DNA of 64,000 bases from the NCBI RefSeq assembly GCF_015210005.1, contig NZ_MU158698.1:1249009-1313008 (forward strand). The letters run 5' to 3'. A program made the translations under genes and the position numbers. Positions 46,271-55,124 of the stretch are shown here, one piece after another. Position 1 is the stretch's first letter; each line of letters starts with the position of its first letter. This stretch comes from Sphingobacterium hungaricum. GTDB taxonomy: Bacteria > Bacteroidota > Bacteroidia > Sphingobacteriales > Sphingobacteriaceae. The notes under the pieces are model-generated. The model was not told the origin of the DNA. It saw only the letters and a program-made list of their open reading frames with translations, and ran no database searches.

Positions 46271-46747
46271 ATGAATCAATGGCAAAAGTACAATGGCGAA
46301 ATCATTCATGCCTCCATCAGTGAAGAAGTTGAATGCATTTTAAAAAAAGAGTCTGAATTAGGGAACAAACTCAAGGTGTATATCGGAACCGATTCCCAAG
46401 TCAAACGAAGGGTTGTGGAATTTGCGACCGTAATCGTTTTCTTACGGGAGCATAAAGGCGGTTTTATGTATATCCATAAAGACCGGATTTTCCACCAAAT
46501 GAGCATCAAAGAAAGAATGCTCACCGAGGTACAAAAGTCAATCGACATCGCTTACCTCCTCTGCCCCCTCCTCGAACAAAACCAAATAGACCTAGAAATT
46601 CACGCCGACATCAACACCAATCCCAACTTCCAATCCAACGTAGCACTTAAAGAAGCCATGGGCTACATCATGGGTATGGGATTTATTTTTAAAGCAAAAC
46701 CAGAATCATTTGCAAGCACAAACTGTGCAAATAAAATGGTTCAGTAA
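46271..46747 (+). CDS. YkuK-like RNase H-fold protein (DUF458)
   Basis: A 158-residue protein of the YkuK/DUF458 family, with the RNase H-like strand order. Acidic positions occur in IGTDSQVK and in IHADINTNP, the usual family motif region. No activity is established. It precedes pnuC by 49 bases and may share its transcript. Confidence 0.8.
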   Translation: MNQWQKYNGEIIHASISEEVECILKKESELGNKLKVYIGTDSQVKRRVVEFATVIVFLREHKGGFMYIHKDRIFHQMSIKERMLTEVQKSIDIAYLLCPLLEQNQIDLEIHADINTNPNFQSNVALKEAMGYIMGMGFIFKAKPESFASTNCANKMVQ

Positions 46748-46796
46748 TAGGTCTTAAAACCGCTTTCATTTTTTTGTATCTTTAAATCCATTAAAG

Positions 46797-47411
46797 ATGC
46801 AAGAATTCTTCACCTCTTTTTTTCAGCAGTTGCTACACACTTCCCTCTTGGAATGGATCGCATCCATTAGCGGATTTTTGTGCGTTTATCTTGCTGCAAA
46901 GCAGAATATCCTGAATTGGCCGATTAGCATAATCAGCGTTGGAATCTACGCCTATCTTTTCTACCAAAGCAAATTATTCGGCGACGCCGTGCTACAGATC
47001 TATTTTCTGGGAACTGCCATATACGGCTGGTACTATTGGATCAATCGGAAAGAAGAAAAACCAAGAGCCATCGTTTCTTTTTCGGCAAAGCAAATGGGCT
47101 TGACGGTAGCAATTATTGCTTCATTAACTTTTGCACTTGGGTATTACCTGGACAACTTCACGCCTTCTGACGTTCCCTATATCGACGGATTTTGTACAGC
47201 AATCAGTTTTGTCGCACAATTTTTAATGACGCGCAAAGTCGTCCAGAATTGGTTGCTTTGGGTTTTTGTCGACATCTGTTACATTCCCTTGTACATTCAT
47301 AAAGACTTAGCATTAACTTCGCTATTGTATCTAGCTTTTGCTATTATTGCATGGAGAGGATACGTGGATTGGAAAAATGAATATCAAAAGAAACAGCATG
47401 CCATTGGATAG
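46797..47411 (+). CDS. pnuC: Nicotinamide riboside transporter PnuC
   Basis: A 204-residue inner-membrane protein with about seven hydrophobic segments. PnuC proteins import nicotinamide riboside; signature-like segments include NWPISIISVGIYAYLFY (core) and AQFLMTRKVVQNWLLW. It overlaps the following kinase-like gene, an arrangement that fits NAD salvage, because the imported riboside must be phosphorylated. Confidence 0.9.
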   Translation: MQEFFTSFFQQLLHTSLLEWIASISGFLCVYLAAKQNILNWPISIISVGIYAYLFYQSKLFGDAVLQIYFLGTAIYGWYYWINRKEEKPRAIVSFSAKQMGLTVAIIASLTFALGYYLDNFTPSDVPYIDGFCTAISFVAQFLMTRKVVQNWLLWVFVDICYIPLYIHKDLALTSLLYLAFAIIAWRGYVDWKNEYQKKQHAIG

Positions 47412-47937
47412 ATTAGCAAAAATTGCCATCGTTGGTCCTGAATCGACTGGAAAATCGACTTTAGCTCAATTTTTAGGAGAAGAATTTGACAGCATCTGCG
47501 TGCCCGAATACGCTCGCTATTATTGCCAAAATTTAAATAACCAATACACACTTCAAGATGAAGTGAACATGTTCTATGGCCAAATGGCGTTAGAAGAAGC
47601 GTTGATTCCGCTTGCGAAGCACAACCTCCTTTTCTGCGACGTTACCATCTTAACCATAAAAATCTGGTGCGACCATCTTTTCGGTGATACGCCTAATGAG
47701 GTGAAAGAAGAAATCAAAAACAGAAAATACGATTTATACCTATTAATGGATATTGATTTACCTTGGCAGGATGATCCTTTGCGAGATTTTCCAAAAGATC
47801 GGGAATATTTCTTGGAGGTTTGGAAAAAAGAATTGGCCGACTTGAATGCGAATTACAAAATTATCTCAGGATTGGGTGAAGAAAGAATTGAAAATGGCAA
47901 AATGGCTGTCAGCGAATTTTTAAATCTTCATAAGTAA
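47398..47937 (+). CDS. NadR-like nicotinamide riboside kinase (AAA ATPase)
   Basis: A 179-residue P-loop protein with Walker A GPESTGKST at the N-terminus, similar to the kinase domain of NadR; there is no nucleotidyltransferase or HTH domain. It probably phosphorylates nicotinamide riboside brought in by PnuC. The start at 47398 (MPLDRLAKIAIVG) fits the fold; an ATG at 47377 is an alternative. It overlaps the end of pnuC and converges with the M48 gene with only 4 bases between stops. Confidence 0.85.
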   Translation: MPLDRLAKIAIVGPESTGKSTLAQFLGEEFDSICVPEYARYYCQNLNNQYTLQDEVNMFYGQMALEEALIPLAKHNLLFCDVTILTIKIWCDHLFGDTPNEVKEEIKNRKYDLYLLMDIDLPWQDDPLRDFPKDREYFLEVWKKELADLNANYKIISGLGEERIENGKMAVSEFLNLHK

Positions 47938-47941
47938 AAAC

Positions 47942-48739
47942 TTACTTTTCGAATTCATTCAATCGGGCAATCATGTCACTCCACGTTTCCTCGGAGATAA
48001 TGGATTCATAATGGCTTTTATCCGGATTTATTTTTTCTGATAAATATTCAGAGCGATCTATTCCGTCAGGATGTGTACTTAGCCAAGAATACAAAGACAA
48101 TCCTTCTTCCTTTTGAATAGAATCCAATTTGACCATAAAATTCACAAAAGCTGCAGGATTTACCTTTGCCTTTTCCAAATAAGCAAGGCCAATCAAATCT
48201 GCTTCCTTTTCCATATCTCGGCTAAACGCATTCGTTGACAAAAATTGGGTAACGGAAGAAAATGCTTCGGCAGCATTTCCGCTCACTGCTGAAAACAGAA
48301 ACTGCAATCCGAATTGCTGAACAAGTGATTTCATCACATGATTTTGTTTGATATGCGCAAGCTCGTGCGCCATAACGCCCGCAACTTCATCTGCATTCTC
48401 AGCTTCAGTGATTAACGCGCTATAAAAAACCATTTTATTCCCCGGCAAAGCGAAGGCATTGACTTCATCCGAGTGCAATACATGCAATTCGATAGTATTC
48501 TCCAAATTATTTGCTTCGCAAAGTTTGTGCAGCATACTATCTAATGCGGCATTAGCGCCATGGATTTCATCCGCATCTAGCCTCAGGCTATTAAAGACTC
48601 GGTCGCCGAGAGACTCCTCTAGCTTTTGCAAAGAACTTTCCACATGGAGCATCTTCATCCAGTTGATCTGCGTTAAGCAAAAAATAGCAATCGCAAATGT
48701 TGCGAGCACAATAAATCCTTGAACGATTGCCTTACTCAT
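47942..48739 (-). CDS. M48 family zinc metallopeptidase
   Basis: A 265-residue protein with the zinc motif HELAH and the third ligand in EKEADLIG. A single N-terminal membrane segment (FIVLATFAIAIFCLTQ) suggests anchoring on the periplasmic side. M48 enzymes act in envelope quality control. The start overlaps the preceding DUF4870 stop by 4 bases, so the two are translationally coupled. Confidence 0.88.
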   Translation of the reverse strand: MSKAIVQGFIVLATFAIAIFCLTQINWMKMLHVESSLQKLEESLGDRVFNSLRLDADEIHGANAALDSMLHKLCEANNLENTIELHVLHSDEVNAFALPGNKMVFYSALITEAENADEVAGVMAHELAHIKQNHVMKSLVQQFGLQFLFSAVSGNAAEAFSSVTQFLSTNAFSRDMEKEADLIGLAYLEKAKVNPAAFVNFMVKLDSIQKEEGLSLYSWLSTHPDGIDRSEYLSEKINPDKSHYESIISEETWSDMIARLNEFEK

Positions 48740-49173
48740 GACTTATTCTTTACTAGTTGTTGGGTTAATGTCCCGAAGAAATACCATTGCACATGCACAC
48801 CTTTCCGAACTTGAATAGCGGAGTAGACGGTTAGAATAAATTCGGAAATATTGACGACGATTAAAAAGATCAGGTAGCCGATATATGCATTTGACAACTC
48901 GTTTTTTTGAAGAAAAATCGATAAAGACCACCAGAATCCAAATGAATTGAAAAAGAACAAAAACAATTGCGAAAGCAAAAATTGGGTGGTATGCCAGCGC
49001 ACAAAATAAGTCGATTTCCTTGTTCCGAAGTAAAAGATTATCGAGGCTAATAAATTAAAAATCGGAATCGGCAAACCCGCAACTACCGCTAATAAAGAGA
49101 TAACATACGCATTCGAAGCGCCCTCTAGTTCTGATTCGTAAGGTGTATAAGCAAATGCTTCTTTAGTTTTCAT
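48736..49173 (-). CDS. DUF4870-like membrane protein
   Basis: A 145-residue protein from the ATG at 49173 (MKTKEAFAYTP), with three to four hydrophobic segments and a conserved HTTQFLLSQLFLF-like core. It overlaps the upstream DUF2752 gene by 4 bases in an ATGA arrangement. Function unknown. Confidence 0.7.
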   Translation of the reverse strand: MKTKEAFAYTPYESELEGASNAYVISLLAVVAGLPIPIFNLLASIIFYFGTRKSTYFVRWHTTQFLLSQLFLFFFNSFGFWWSLSIFLQKNELSNAYIGYLIFLIVVNISEFILTVYSAIQVRKGVHVQWYFFGTLTQQLVKNKS

Positions 49174-49583
49174 AATCCCTTTTCGATGTTCCAAATCCAA
49201 TTTGCCATAATCAGCAAGATGAATGGAAGATAAATGATCGGTTTCCGAAAAAGGCTTTCCATTTTTCGGAATGCAAAAAAAGCTGATTTCTTATTTGAAA
49301 CCCAATCATAGATTATCCAAAATGGAATAACCAACATAGCAACTGCCAACACTATCCCTAACGGATTGGTCTGTATGGATTCGTTGATATTTCCATCAAT
49401 CAAACAATGCATCGACCGCGTGGATCCGCAAGAAGGACAGGGCAATCCAGTCACTAATTTAAACGGGCAAAGTGTGACCGATTCGCCAATTACAGAATTT
49501 CCATATTTGGTAGAAAAAAGCCAAACATAAGCAACTGCACATGCACTAAACAGAAATAGATATAATTTTCTAGCTTGATGCAT
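49170..49583 (-). CDS. DUF2752 membrane protein
   Basis: A 137-residue integral membrane protein with the family motif GLPCPSCGSTRS, about three membrane segments, and a conserved LCPFK. DUF2752 proteins have no known role but often sit beside TM2-domain genes, as here. The gene is 10 bases after the TM2 gene. Confidence 0.85.
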   Translation of the reverse strand: MHQARKLYLFLFSACAVAYVWLFSTKYGNSVIGESVTLCPFKLVTGLPCPSCGSTRSMHCLIDGNINESIQTNPLGIVLAVAMLVIPFWIIYDWVSNKKSAFFAFRKMESLFRKPIIYLPFILLIMANWIWNIEKGL

Positions 49584-49593
49584 GACAGCCCAT

Positions 49594-49935
49594 TTAGTAC
49601 ATTAATACTTGCTGGATCTTTTCTAGATTTTTTTGACGGGTTGCTTCTTGAATTAAGAACCAATCCACTATTGCCCAAATCCCTAACCCTCCACATGTAA
49701 TTAGCTTTCCAATTCCCATACCTACATCGCCGATCAAAAACCGATCTATCCCTAGACTTCCGCCGACAACAGAAACAATGAGAATAGTGGAAGGGTCTTT
49801 GAATTGCAAAGAACTTAGCAACGGCCACATTGAATCGTCTGCAGCCATTAATTGATCCCTGATCGTCATCAAATAAGAACCTTCAAAATATTTTCCATTG
49901 CTCATGATGAACATATCAACCTTTTGTGCCTCCAT
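49594..49935 (-). CDS. TM2 domain protein
   Basis: A 113-residue protein with a TM2 domain: two hydrophobic helices (about 50-65 and 75-95) joined by GIDRFLIGDVGMGIGK, with the DRF turn typical of the domain. It starts a four-gene membrane cluster (TM2, DUF2752, DUF4870, M48). Confidence 0.85.
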   Translation of the reverse strand: MEAQKVDMFIMSNGKYFEGSYLMTIRDQLMAADDSMWPLLSSLQFKDPSTILIVSVVGGSLGIDRFLIGDVGMGIGKLITCGGLGIWAIVDWFLIQEATRQKNLEKIQQVLMY

Positions 49936-50044
49936 TTACTTAAGTAATTTATTAATAACTGATTAAAATAGTATATTCCAATTTTACAAATAAAAGTTAA
50001 TAATACCTTCTATTTTCGAAATTAATTTGAAAATTAATTAAAAA

Positions 50045-50070
50045 AGCCCTGCAGTTTTAACTGCAAGGCT
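50045..50070 (-). terminator. Terminator after the BSP lipoprotein gene
   Basis: AGCC and TGCAGTT arms pair with AACTGCA and GGCT across a C/A mismatch, and T-rich sequence follows on the minus strand. The terminator after ahcY at 51991 has the same stem tip and the same mismatch. Confidence 0.75.
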
Positions 50071-50109
50071 AATCAATTATAAAACAACATTTCCTTTTAA
50101 CCGTTGATT

Positions 50110-51321
50110 CTACAAAGCTGGATTACTGGCATATTTTGCCCACAAATCATCTACATTTTTACCTGTGTTTGCTTGCCAGAATGCTTCTGTATACGTTTTA
50201 TTCCGAATTGCCTGATCTACATCTTTTACAAATCCAGGCTTCACATGCTTTTCAATCCATGCTAAAAAACGAGCTGTGACACGGTACGCGTCGGTATAAG
50301 ACTGATTGGATTGAAAATTAGGCAATGACCATCCGGCTCCAGCATTGTCCAATCCATAGGCGTAACGGACGTAATCAGCTATCCCTTCGGAAAGCCAGCC
50401 TGGCGCACCCCCCGAATAGGCTTGGATATGATGCATGATTTCATGTGTGACTACGTCAATGTCTTTCGGATTCGACTGCATGTAATTGTAACTGTAGACC
50501 ACGACCTTTCCTATCGCATAGGCAACGCCATCATAGGTTGGATCCACAATAAAATAAAGGCTTTTTTGTGCATTCGGATTGAAATCATTCAATAGCTTCG
50601 GGTAATTAGTGAAAAATGTTTCAATCATTTTCTCCTGATAAGCAAGCTGCTGACTTCCAGTTTTATTGATGAAATGCAGGGTTAATCCGTCTTTGCTGAT
50701 GCTATCTACATAGGTGATAGGCTTAAGCTCTTGTTGTTCCCGAGGAACTTCCAAAAGCCTGAATTCCGATGCTTGGAATACATCCCCATAGTAAACGGAT
50801 GTAATGTTCCATCGGTAATATTTGAATTTTTTGCTGTTCTTAAAATCAAAACGCTTCGTCAGTTTTCTTGAGCGCAATTGCTCTCCAATCTGCCGATCAA
50901 CGACTTCCCAGTTTGTTCCATCGTTCGAACCCGTAATTGTCCAATCCATTGGATCTCTTCCATCCGCATCATTCCCTGTCGTGAATTCATAAGCTCCGAT
51001 TAATCGAGCGGAATCCAATTCCAATTGAATATAAAAATCTGGCTTAAAATCGAAAATTAGAAATTTTGTATCCTTATTATTGTCAATCAATTTTGATGAA
51101 CCTTCATTTCCTTGAGCACCGGAAGGATTTTCCTGACTAACAGTCAATATTCCTTTACTAGTTACATCGTTAACCGAAATGGGGTCTTTAGCAGCATTTT
51201 CTGGCTCTTCTATCTCTTCTTCTGGAATAATAGGTTTTTCATTTTTTACACAGCTAGATGTGCTAAAAACTAAAAATAGGACAACCAAGGCGTTGGCAAT
51301 TGGCGCAAGTAAAATTCTCAT
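50110..51321 (-). CDS. Discoidin-domain lipoprotein with BSP metalloprotease domain
   Basis: A 403-residue lipoprotein (lipobox STSSC, Cys24). Residues about 55-210 form an F5/8 type C (discoidin) domain, with the end HFQASEFRLLEV-like (FQASEFRLLEVP). Residues about 215-400 match the plant-type basic secretory protein family, with the zinc motif HEIMHHIQ and GWLSEGIADYVRY. It is probably a cell-surface protease or sugar-binding protein that attaches to a glycan; the substrate is unknown. Confidence 0.85.
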   Translation of the reverse strand: MRILLAPIANALVVLFLVFSTSSCVKNEKPIIPEEEIEEPENAAKDPISVNDVTSKGILTVSQENPSGAQGNEGSSKLIDNNKDTKFLIFDFKPDFYIQLELDSARLIGAYEFTTGNDADGRDPMDWTITGSNDGTNWEVVDRQIGEQLRSRKLTKRFDFKNSKKFKYYRWNITSVYYGDVFQASEFRLLEVPREQQELKPITYVDSISKDGLTLHFINKTGSQQLAYQEKMIETFFTNYPKLLNDFNPNAQKSLYFIVDPTYDGVAYAIGKVVVYSYNYMQSNPKDIDVVTHEIMHHIQAYSGGAPGWLSEGIADYVRYAYGLDNAGAGWSLPNFQSNQSYTDAYRVTARFLAWIEKHVKPGFVKDVDQAIRNKTYTEAFWQANTGKNVDDLWAKYASNPAL

Positions 51322-51480
51322 TCTTTAGAATTGTTTAAGTTTATAGAGTGGTCAATAAAGCTATTGACATGGATTACTATCTACTAAAATAGAACAATAA
51401 TCTTACTTTAACAAATTTTAAATCGGTTTAGCAATTTTTAAAAAATTTAAGTAAGAAGTTCGCTCTATTGCTAGTCCTTC

Positions 51481-51957
51481 GTCTTTTGTGAACATCTCCT
51501 TATGTTCTGCGGCCTTCTTTCCAAAATTTATTCCGCAAAGAAAAAGGCTAGATTTTACACCTAGCTCTGTGTCTTCTGTGAACTTCTCTGCGTCTTCTGC
51601 GATCTCCTCCCAAAAAATTAATCCGCAGAGTTTCACGGAGAAGACCCGGAGTATCGCAGAGAAAAAGCCTAGATTTTACACCTAGCTCTGTGTCTTCTGT
51701 GAACTTCTCTGCGTCTTCTGCGGTCTCCTCCCAAAAAATTATTCCGCAGAGTTTCACAAAGAAGACACGGAGTTTCGCAGAGAAAAGTCTAGGTTTTACA
51801 CCTAGCTCTGTGTATTCTGTGGCCTTCTTTCCAAGAATTTATTCCGCAGAGTTTCACAAAGAAGACACGGAGTTTCGCAGAGAAAAGTCTAAATTTTACA
51901 CCTAGCTCTGTGTCTTCTGCGATTTTCTCTGCGTCTTCTGCGATCCTTAACTCAAAA
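51481..51957. repeat. Array of 120-bp imperfect-palindrome repeats
   Basis: Two full units begin at 51548 and 51669 (period 121, then 120 to 51789), with a 100-bp shortened unit at 51789, a left-half unit at 51889 and a partial copy at about 51481. Each unit has a left arm containing CTCTGTGTCTTCTGTGAAC and a right arm CGCAGAGTTTCAC to CGGAG that is its near complement, so each can fold as a long hairpin. Short open frames inside are by-products of the repeat. The array fills most of the 726-base gap between the BSP gene and ahcY. Confidence 0.85.
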
Positions 51958-51990
51958 AATCTTTCACTACTTTCAAATTTTTAATTAAAA

Positions 51991-52020
51991 AAGCCCTGCA
52001 ATTTATACACTGCAAGGCTT
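51991..52020 (-). terminator. Terminator after ahcY
   Basis: AAGCC, a C, and TGCA pair with TGCA, an A, and GGCTT around a 10-base loop, with A- and T-rich flanks. It matches the terminator at 50045 in stem and mismatch. Confidence 0.75.
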
Positions 52021-52046
52021 TTGAATTTTTACTTTTGAATTTTGAA
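52019..52046. repeat. TTTTGAA heptamer array after ahcY
   Basis: Four in-register units, TTTTGAA, TTTTTAC, TTTTGAA and TTTTGAA, end two bases before the ahcY stop codon. The same two heptamers occur in order at 8163-8183. Confidence 0.75.
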
Positions 52047-52047
52047 T

Positions 52048-53364
52048 TTAATACCGGTACGCCTCAGCTTTGTAAGGACCGTCTACAGTAACTCCGATAT
52101 AAGCTGCTTGATCTTCTGTTAACACATCCAATTCAACGCCAATCTTCGCCAAATGCAAGCGAGCAACTTTCTCATCTAAATGCTTAGGCAATGTGTATAC
52201 TTGATTTTCGTATTGATCAGTATTCAACCACAGTTCCAATTGTGCTAATGTTTGATTTGTAAACGAGTTAGACATCACAAATGAAGGGTGTCCTGTTGCA
52301 CAGCCTAAATTCACTAAACGTCCTTCTGCAAGCAAAATAACATCTTTGCCATCAATTGTATATTTATCAACCTGAGGTTTAATTTCTACTTTAGTTGATC
52401 CATAGTTGCTATTTAACCAAGCAACATCAATTTCGTTATCAAAGTGACCAATGTTACAAACTACCGCTTTGTCTTTCATTGTTTTGAAATGCTCACCGCG
52501 AACGATGTCTTTATTTCCCGTTGTAGTCACAATGATATCCGCTTCCTGAACAGCTGTTGCAAATTTCTTCACTTCAAAACCTTCCATCGCCGCTTGTAAA
52601 GCACAGATTGGATCGATTTCAGTTACAATTACACGAACACCTGCTGAGCGCAAAGATTCTGCAGAACCTTTACCGACATCTCCGTAACCAGCAACTACAC
52701 CAACTTTACCCGCCAACATTAAATCTGTTGCGCGACGGATCGCATCAACCAATGATTCACGGCATCCGTATTTGTTATCAAATTTTGATTTCGTAACCGA
52801 ATCATTCACGTTGATTGCTGGCAAATGCAATGTACCGTTTTTCATACGGTCATATAAGCGATGAACACCCGTAGTTGTTTCTTCTGAAAGACCTTTAATT
52901 CCTGCAATTAATTCAGGATATTGATCAAAGACCATGTTCGTTAAATCACCTCCATCATCTAAAATCATATTTAAAGGCTGACGGTCTTCTCCGAAATACA
53001 AAGTCTGTTCGATACACCAGTTAAATTCTTCTTCTGTCAATCCTTTCCATGCGTAAACAGGAATTCCAGCCGCCGCAATAGCTGCTGCTGCGTGGTCTTG
53101 CGTTGAGAAAATATTACATGACGACCAAGTTACATCTGCACCCAATTCTACCAAAGTCTCAATTAAAACGGCCGTTTGGATTGTCATATGCAGACATCCT
53201 GCAATGCGAGCGCCCTTTAATGGTTTCGAGGCACCAAACTCCTCGCGTAAACTCATTAAGCCAGGCATTTCAGCTTCCGCCAATTCAATTTCTTTGCGAC
53301 CCCATTCTGCCAAGCTAATATCTTTTACCTTGTACGGAATGTATGATGTTTGTGTTGATGACAT
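52048..53364 (-). CDS. ahcY: Adenosylhomocysteinase
   Basis: AhcY hydrolyses S-adenosylhomocysteine to homocysteine and adenosine, feeding the methionine cycle. The 438 residues from the ATG at 53364 ([13 protein letters not shown]) fit the family; a longer frame to 53412 is unlikely as it would cross the promoter. Signatures are [16 protein letters not shown] (core [10 protein letters not shown]) and the NAD-binding [10 protein letters not shown]. It is divergent from the bacilliredoxin gene. Confidence 0.96.
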   Translation of the reverse strand: MSSTQTSYIPYKVKDISLAEWGRKEIELAEAEMPGLMSLREEFGASKPLKGARIAGCLHMTIQTAVLIETLVELGADVTWSSCNIFSTQDHAAAAIAAAGIPVYAWKGLTEEEFNWCIEQTLYFGEDRQPLNMILDDGGDLTNMVFDQYPELIAGIKGLSEETTTGVHRLYDRMKNGTLHLPAINVNDSVTKSKFDNKYGCRESLVDAIRRATDLMLAGKVGVVAGYGDVGKGSAESLRSAGVRVIVTEIDPICALQAAMEGFEVKKFATAVQEADIIVTTTGNKDIVRGEHFKTMKDKAVVCNIGHFDNEIDVAWLNSNYGSTKVEIKPQVDKYTIDGKDVILLAEGRLVNLGCATGHPSFVMSNSFTNQTLAQLELWLNTDQYENQVYTLPKHLDEKVARLHLAKIGVELDVLTEDQAAYIGVTVDGPYKAEAYRY

Positions 53365-53387
53365 AGTTTTAAATATTAAAATTTCCA

Positions 53388-53418
53388 CAAAAATACTTGA
53401 AACCCAACTCATATCAAA
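53388..53418 (-). promoter_or_regulatory. Promoter of ahcY
   Basis: On the minus strand TTTG (53415-53418), 19 bases, and TATTTTTG (53388-53395) match the -33/-7 consensus fully. Transcription would start about 20 bases ahead of the ATG. Confidence 0.75.
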
Positions 53419-53468
53419 ACTTAGCTAAAAATTAAACAGTAATTCTGACATTCAATTAAGAGAATGCG

Positions 53469-53500
53469 CTTGACAAGCGTAAAAAGTTGAGGTATATTTG
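53469..53500 (+). promoter_or_regulatory. Promoter of the bacilliredoxin gene
   Basis: CTTG (53469-53472), 20 bases, and TATATTTG (53493-53500) form a good -33/-7 pair. The -33 lies in a small dyad, CGCTT/AAGCG. Confidence 0.65.
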
Positions 53501-53522
53501 TATAAATAAAATTGAAGAACGT

Positions 53523-53933
53523 ATGTATCCAGAATATTTAGTAGCACCGATGCGTCAAGAGTTAGTTGACGCGGGTTTTCAAGAATTAAAATCATCAGAA
53601 GAAGTAGACACTGCAATTCCTTCTGAAGGAACTGTTTTTGTTGTCGTTAATTCGGTATGTGGTTGCGCTGCCGCGAATGCTAGACCAGCAGCAAAAGCAG
53701 CAGTTAAAAATGAAAAACATCCTGATAAATTAGTAACTGTTTTTGCAGGGATGGAAACGGATGCCGTAAACAAAGCACGTCAGTACATGTTGCCTTATCC
53801 TCCATCTTCACCAGCGATGGCATTATTCAAAGATGGCAAATTGGTCCACATGATTGAAAGACACAATATCGAAGGACGTCCAGCACAAATGATTGCCGAC
53901 AACCTTGTTGCAGCTTTTGACGAATATTGTTAA
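53523..53933 (+). CDS. Bacilliredoxin, BrxA/BrxB family
   Basis: A 136-residue thioredoxin-fold protein that removes bacillithiol from proteins or handles related low-molecular-weight thiols. The CGC redox motif is at Cys46 and Cys48 (SVCGCAAANARP). The start is the ATG at 53523 (MYPEYLVAPM); an upstream frame start at 53487 precedes the -7 element. It is divergent from ahcY. Confidence 0.9.
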   Translation: MYPEYLVAPMRQELVDAGFQELKSSEEVDTAIPSEGTVFVVVNSVCGCAAANARPAAKAAVKNEKHPDKLVTVFAGMETDAVNKARQYMLPYPPSSPAMALFKDGKLVHMIERHNIEGRPAQMIADNLVAAFDEYC

Positions 53934-53954
53934 TTGTTTTTTAATATTTTTTTT

Positions 53955-53983
53955 AAAGGCTTTCCAAATCATGGAAAGCCTTT
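53955..53983 (+). terminator. Terminator after the bacilliredoxin gene
   Basis: AAAGGCTTTCCA and TGGAAAGCCTTT form a 12-bp stem with a 5-base loop followed by T run. Confidence 0.88.
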
Positions 53984-54022
53984 TTTGTTAGTATGCGTAT
54001 CCCAAAATCATTTTAATAATCG

Positions 54023-54051
54023 TATTTTTGATAGTATCAAATGATACTATC
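54023..54051 (+). promoter_or_regulatory. fic promoter with overlapping palindromic operator
   Basis: TATTTTTG (54023-54030) is an exact -7 element. Its last base begins a perfect 22-bp palindrome (GATAGTATCA, two-base centre, TGATACTATC; 54030-54051), and the fic ATG is 5 bases after it. A protein bound to the palindrome would cover the transcription start. No -33 element is apparent. Confidence 0.65.
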
Positions 54052-54056
54052 AAATC

Positions 54057-55019
54057 ATGAAACCTCCATACGACATTACTGCAAAAATTGTAAAACAGAT
54101 TAGTGAGATTTCTCAAAAAATCGGAGAGGTTAATTCCAAAAACCTAAGCAAGCAAAATCCTAAGCTCAGAAAACAGAATAAAATCCGAACCATTCAATCC
54201 TCTTTGGCAATTGAAGGGAATACATTATCCGAAGAGCAGATTACGGCAATCATAGAAAACAAGAAAGTTATCGGTCCTCAAAAAGATATTCAAGAAGTTT
54301 TAAATGCTTTGGATGTATATCAAAAAATCAATGAGTTTAACTATACATCCGAAAAGGATTTTTTTAAAGCCCATAAGCTTTTGATGAAAAACCTGATTGA
54401 ATCATCGGGAAAGTATAGAACAAGTGGAGTCGGCATAATTCAAGGCTCCAAAGTAAAACATTTGGCTCCGCCAGCTTCGAATGTATCGTTTTTGATGAAA
54501 GATTTATTTAACTATCTCAAAGACAAGTCAGAATTGGTATTCATCAAAAGCTGTGTGTTTCACTATGAGATGGAATTCATTCATCCGTTTTTGGATGGGA
54601 ACGGCAGGATGGGCAGATTATGGCAGACTTTAATTTTAATGAACGAATTTCCCTTATTCGAATTCTTGCCTTTCGAATCGTTGATTTCAAAAAATCAAAA
54701 GAAATATTACAGCGCTCTATCGGAAGCTGATAAAGAAGGAAAGTCAACGAAATTCATCGAATATATGCTCGACATTATTAATAGGTCTTTAGACGAACTT
54801 CTTGATAACAGACCTATAAAATTAAAAGCATCGGATAGATTGACGCTGTTTTTAGAATCGCACACAGGTAAATTCACCAGAAAGGACTACTTAAAGAATT
54901 ACGTTGACATTTCAACTGCGACAGCAAGCAGAGACCTGAAGAGCGCTGTGGAAAATGGATTGATTGAAAAAATCGGAGATAAGAAAACTACCGTTTACCA
55001 AAAGAAACCCGCTCGCTAA
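54057..55019 (+). CDS. Fic family protein (AMPylator-type) with C-terminal winged helix
   Basis: A 320-residue Fic protein, which usually transfers AMP to a target hydroxyl. The active-site motif HPFLDGNGRMGR spans His176 to Arg187. The inhibitory motif with the class II pattern (Ser49, Glu53, Gly54; SLAIEGN) lies near the N-terminus, so it is likely autoinhibited. The C-terminal segment (about 258-315, with KDYLKNYVDISTATASRDLK, core STATASRDL) is a winged helix DNA-binding domain. It stands alone, with an operator ahead; the protein may control its own gene. Confidence 0.88.
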   Translation: MKPPYDITAKIVKQISEISQKIGEVNSKNLSKQNPKLRKQNKIRTIQSSLAIEGNTLSEEQITAIIENKKVIGPQKDIQEVLNALDVYQKINEFNYTSEKDFFKAHKLLMKNLIESSGKYRTSGVGIIQGSKVKHLAPPASNVSFLMKDLFNYLKDKSELVFIKSCVFHYEMEFIHPFLDGNGRMGRLWQTLILMNEFPLFEFLPFESLISKNQKKYYSALSEADKEGKSTKFIEYMLDIINRSLDELLDNRPIKLKASDRLTLFLESHTGKFTRKDYLKNYVDISTATASRDLKSAVENGLIEKIGDKKTTVYQKKPAR

Positions 55020-55124
55020 AGCTAACGGAAAATCTGTCTTGAAGGTCATAAGAACTGCGATTCTAAAACTATTATTTTAATCTCCTAAAAATCATTCGTA
55101 AATTAGAATCATTAAACCAACAGC

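Noticed and set aside
46748..46796. TPP or other riboswitch ahead of pnuC
   Set aside because: The gap is only 49 bases, too short for a TPP or NAD aptamer, and none of the conserved cores is visible.
51418..51905. Several open reading frames of 65-72 codons in the repeat region
   Set aside because: They follow the 120-bp repeat units on both strands and have repeated, low-complexity products; they are by-products of the palindromic repeats, not genes.
51481..51957. CRISPR array
   Set aside because: The units are about 120 bp, contiguous and imperfect, with no spacers and no cas genes.
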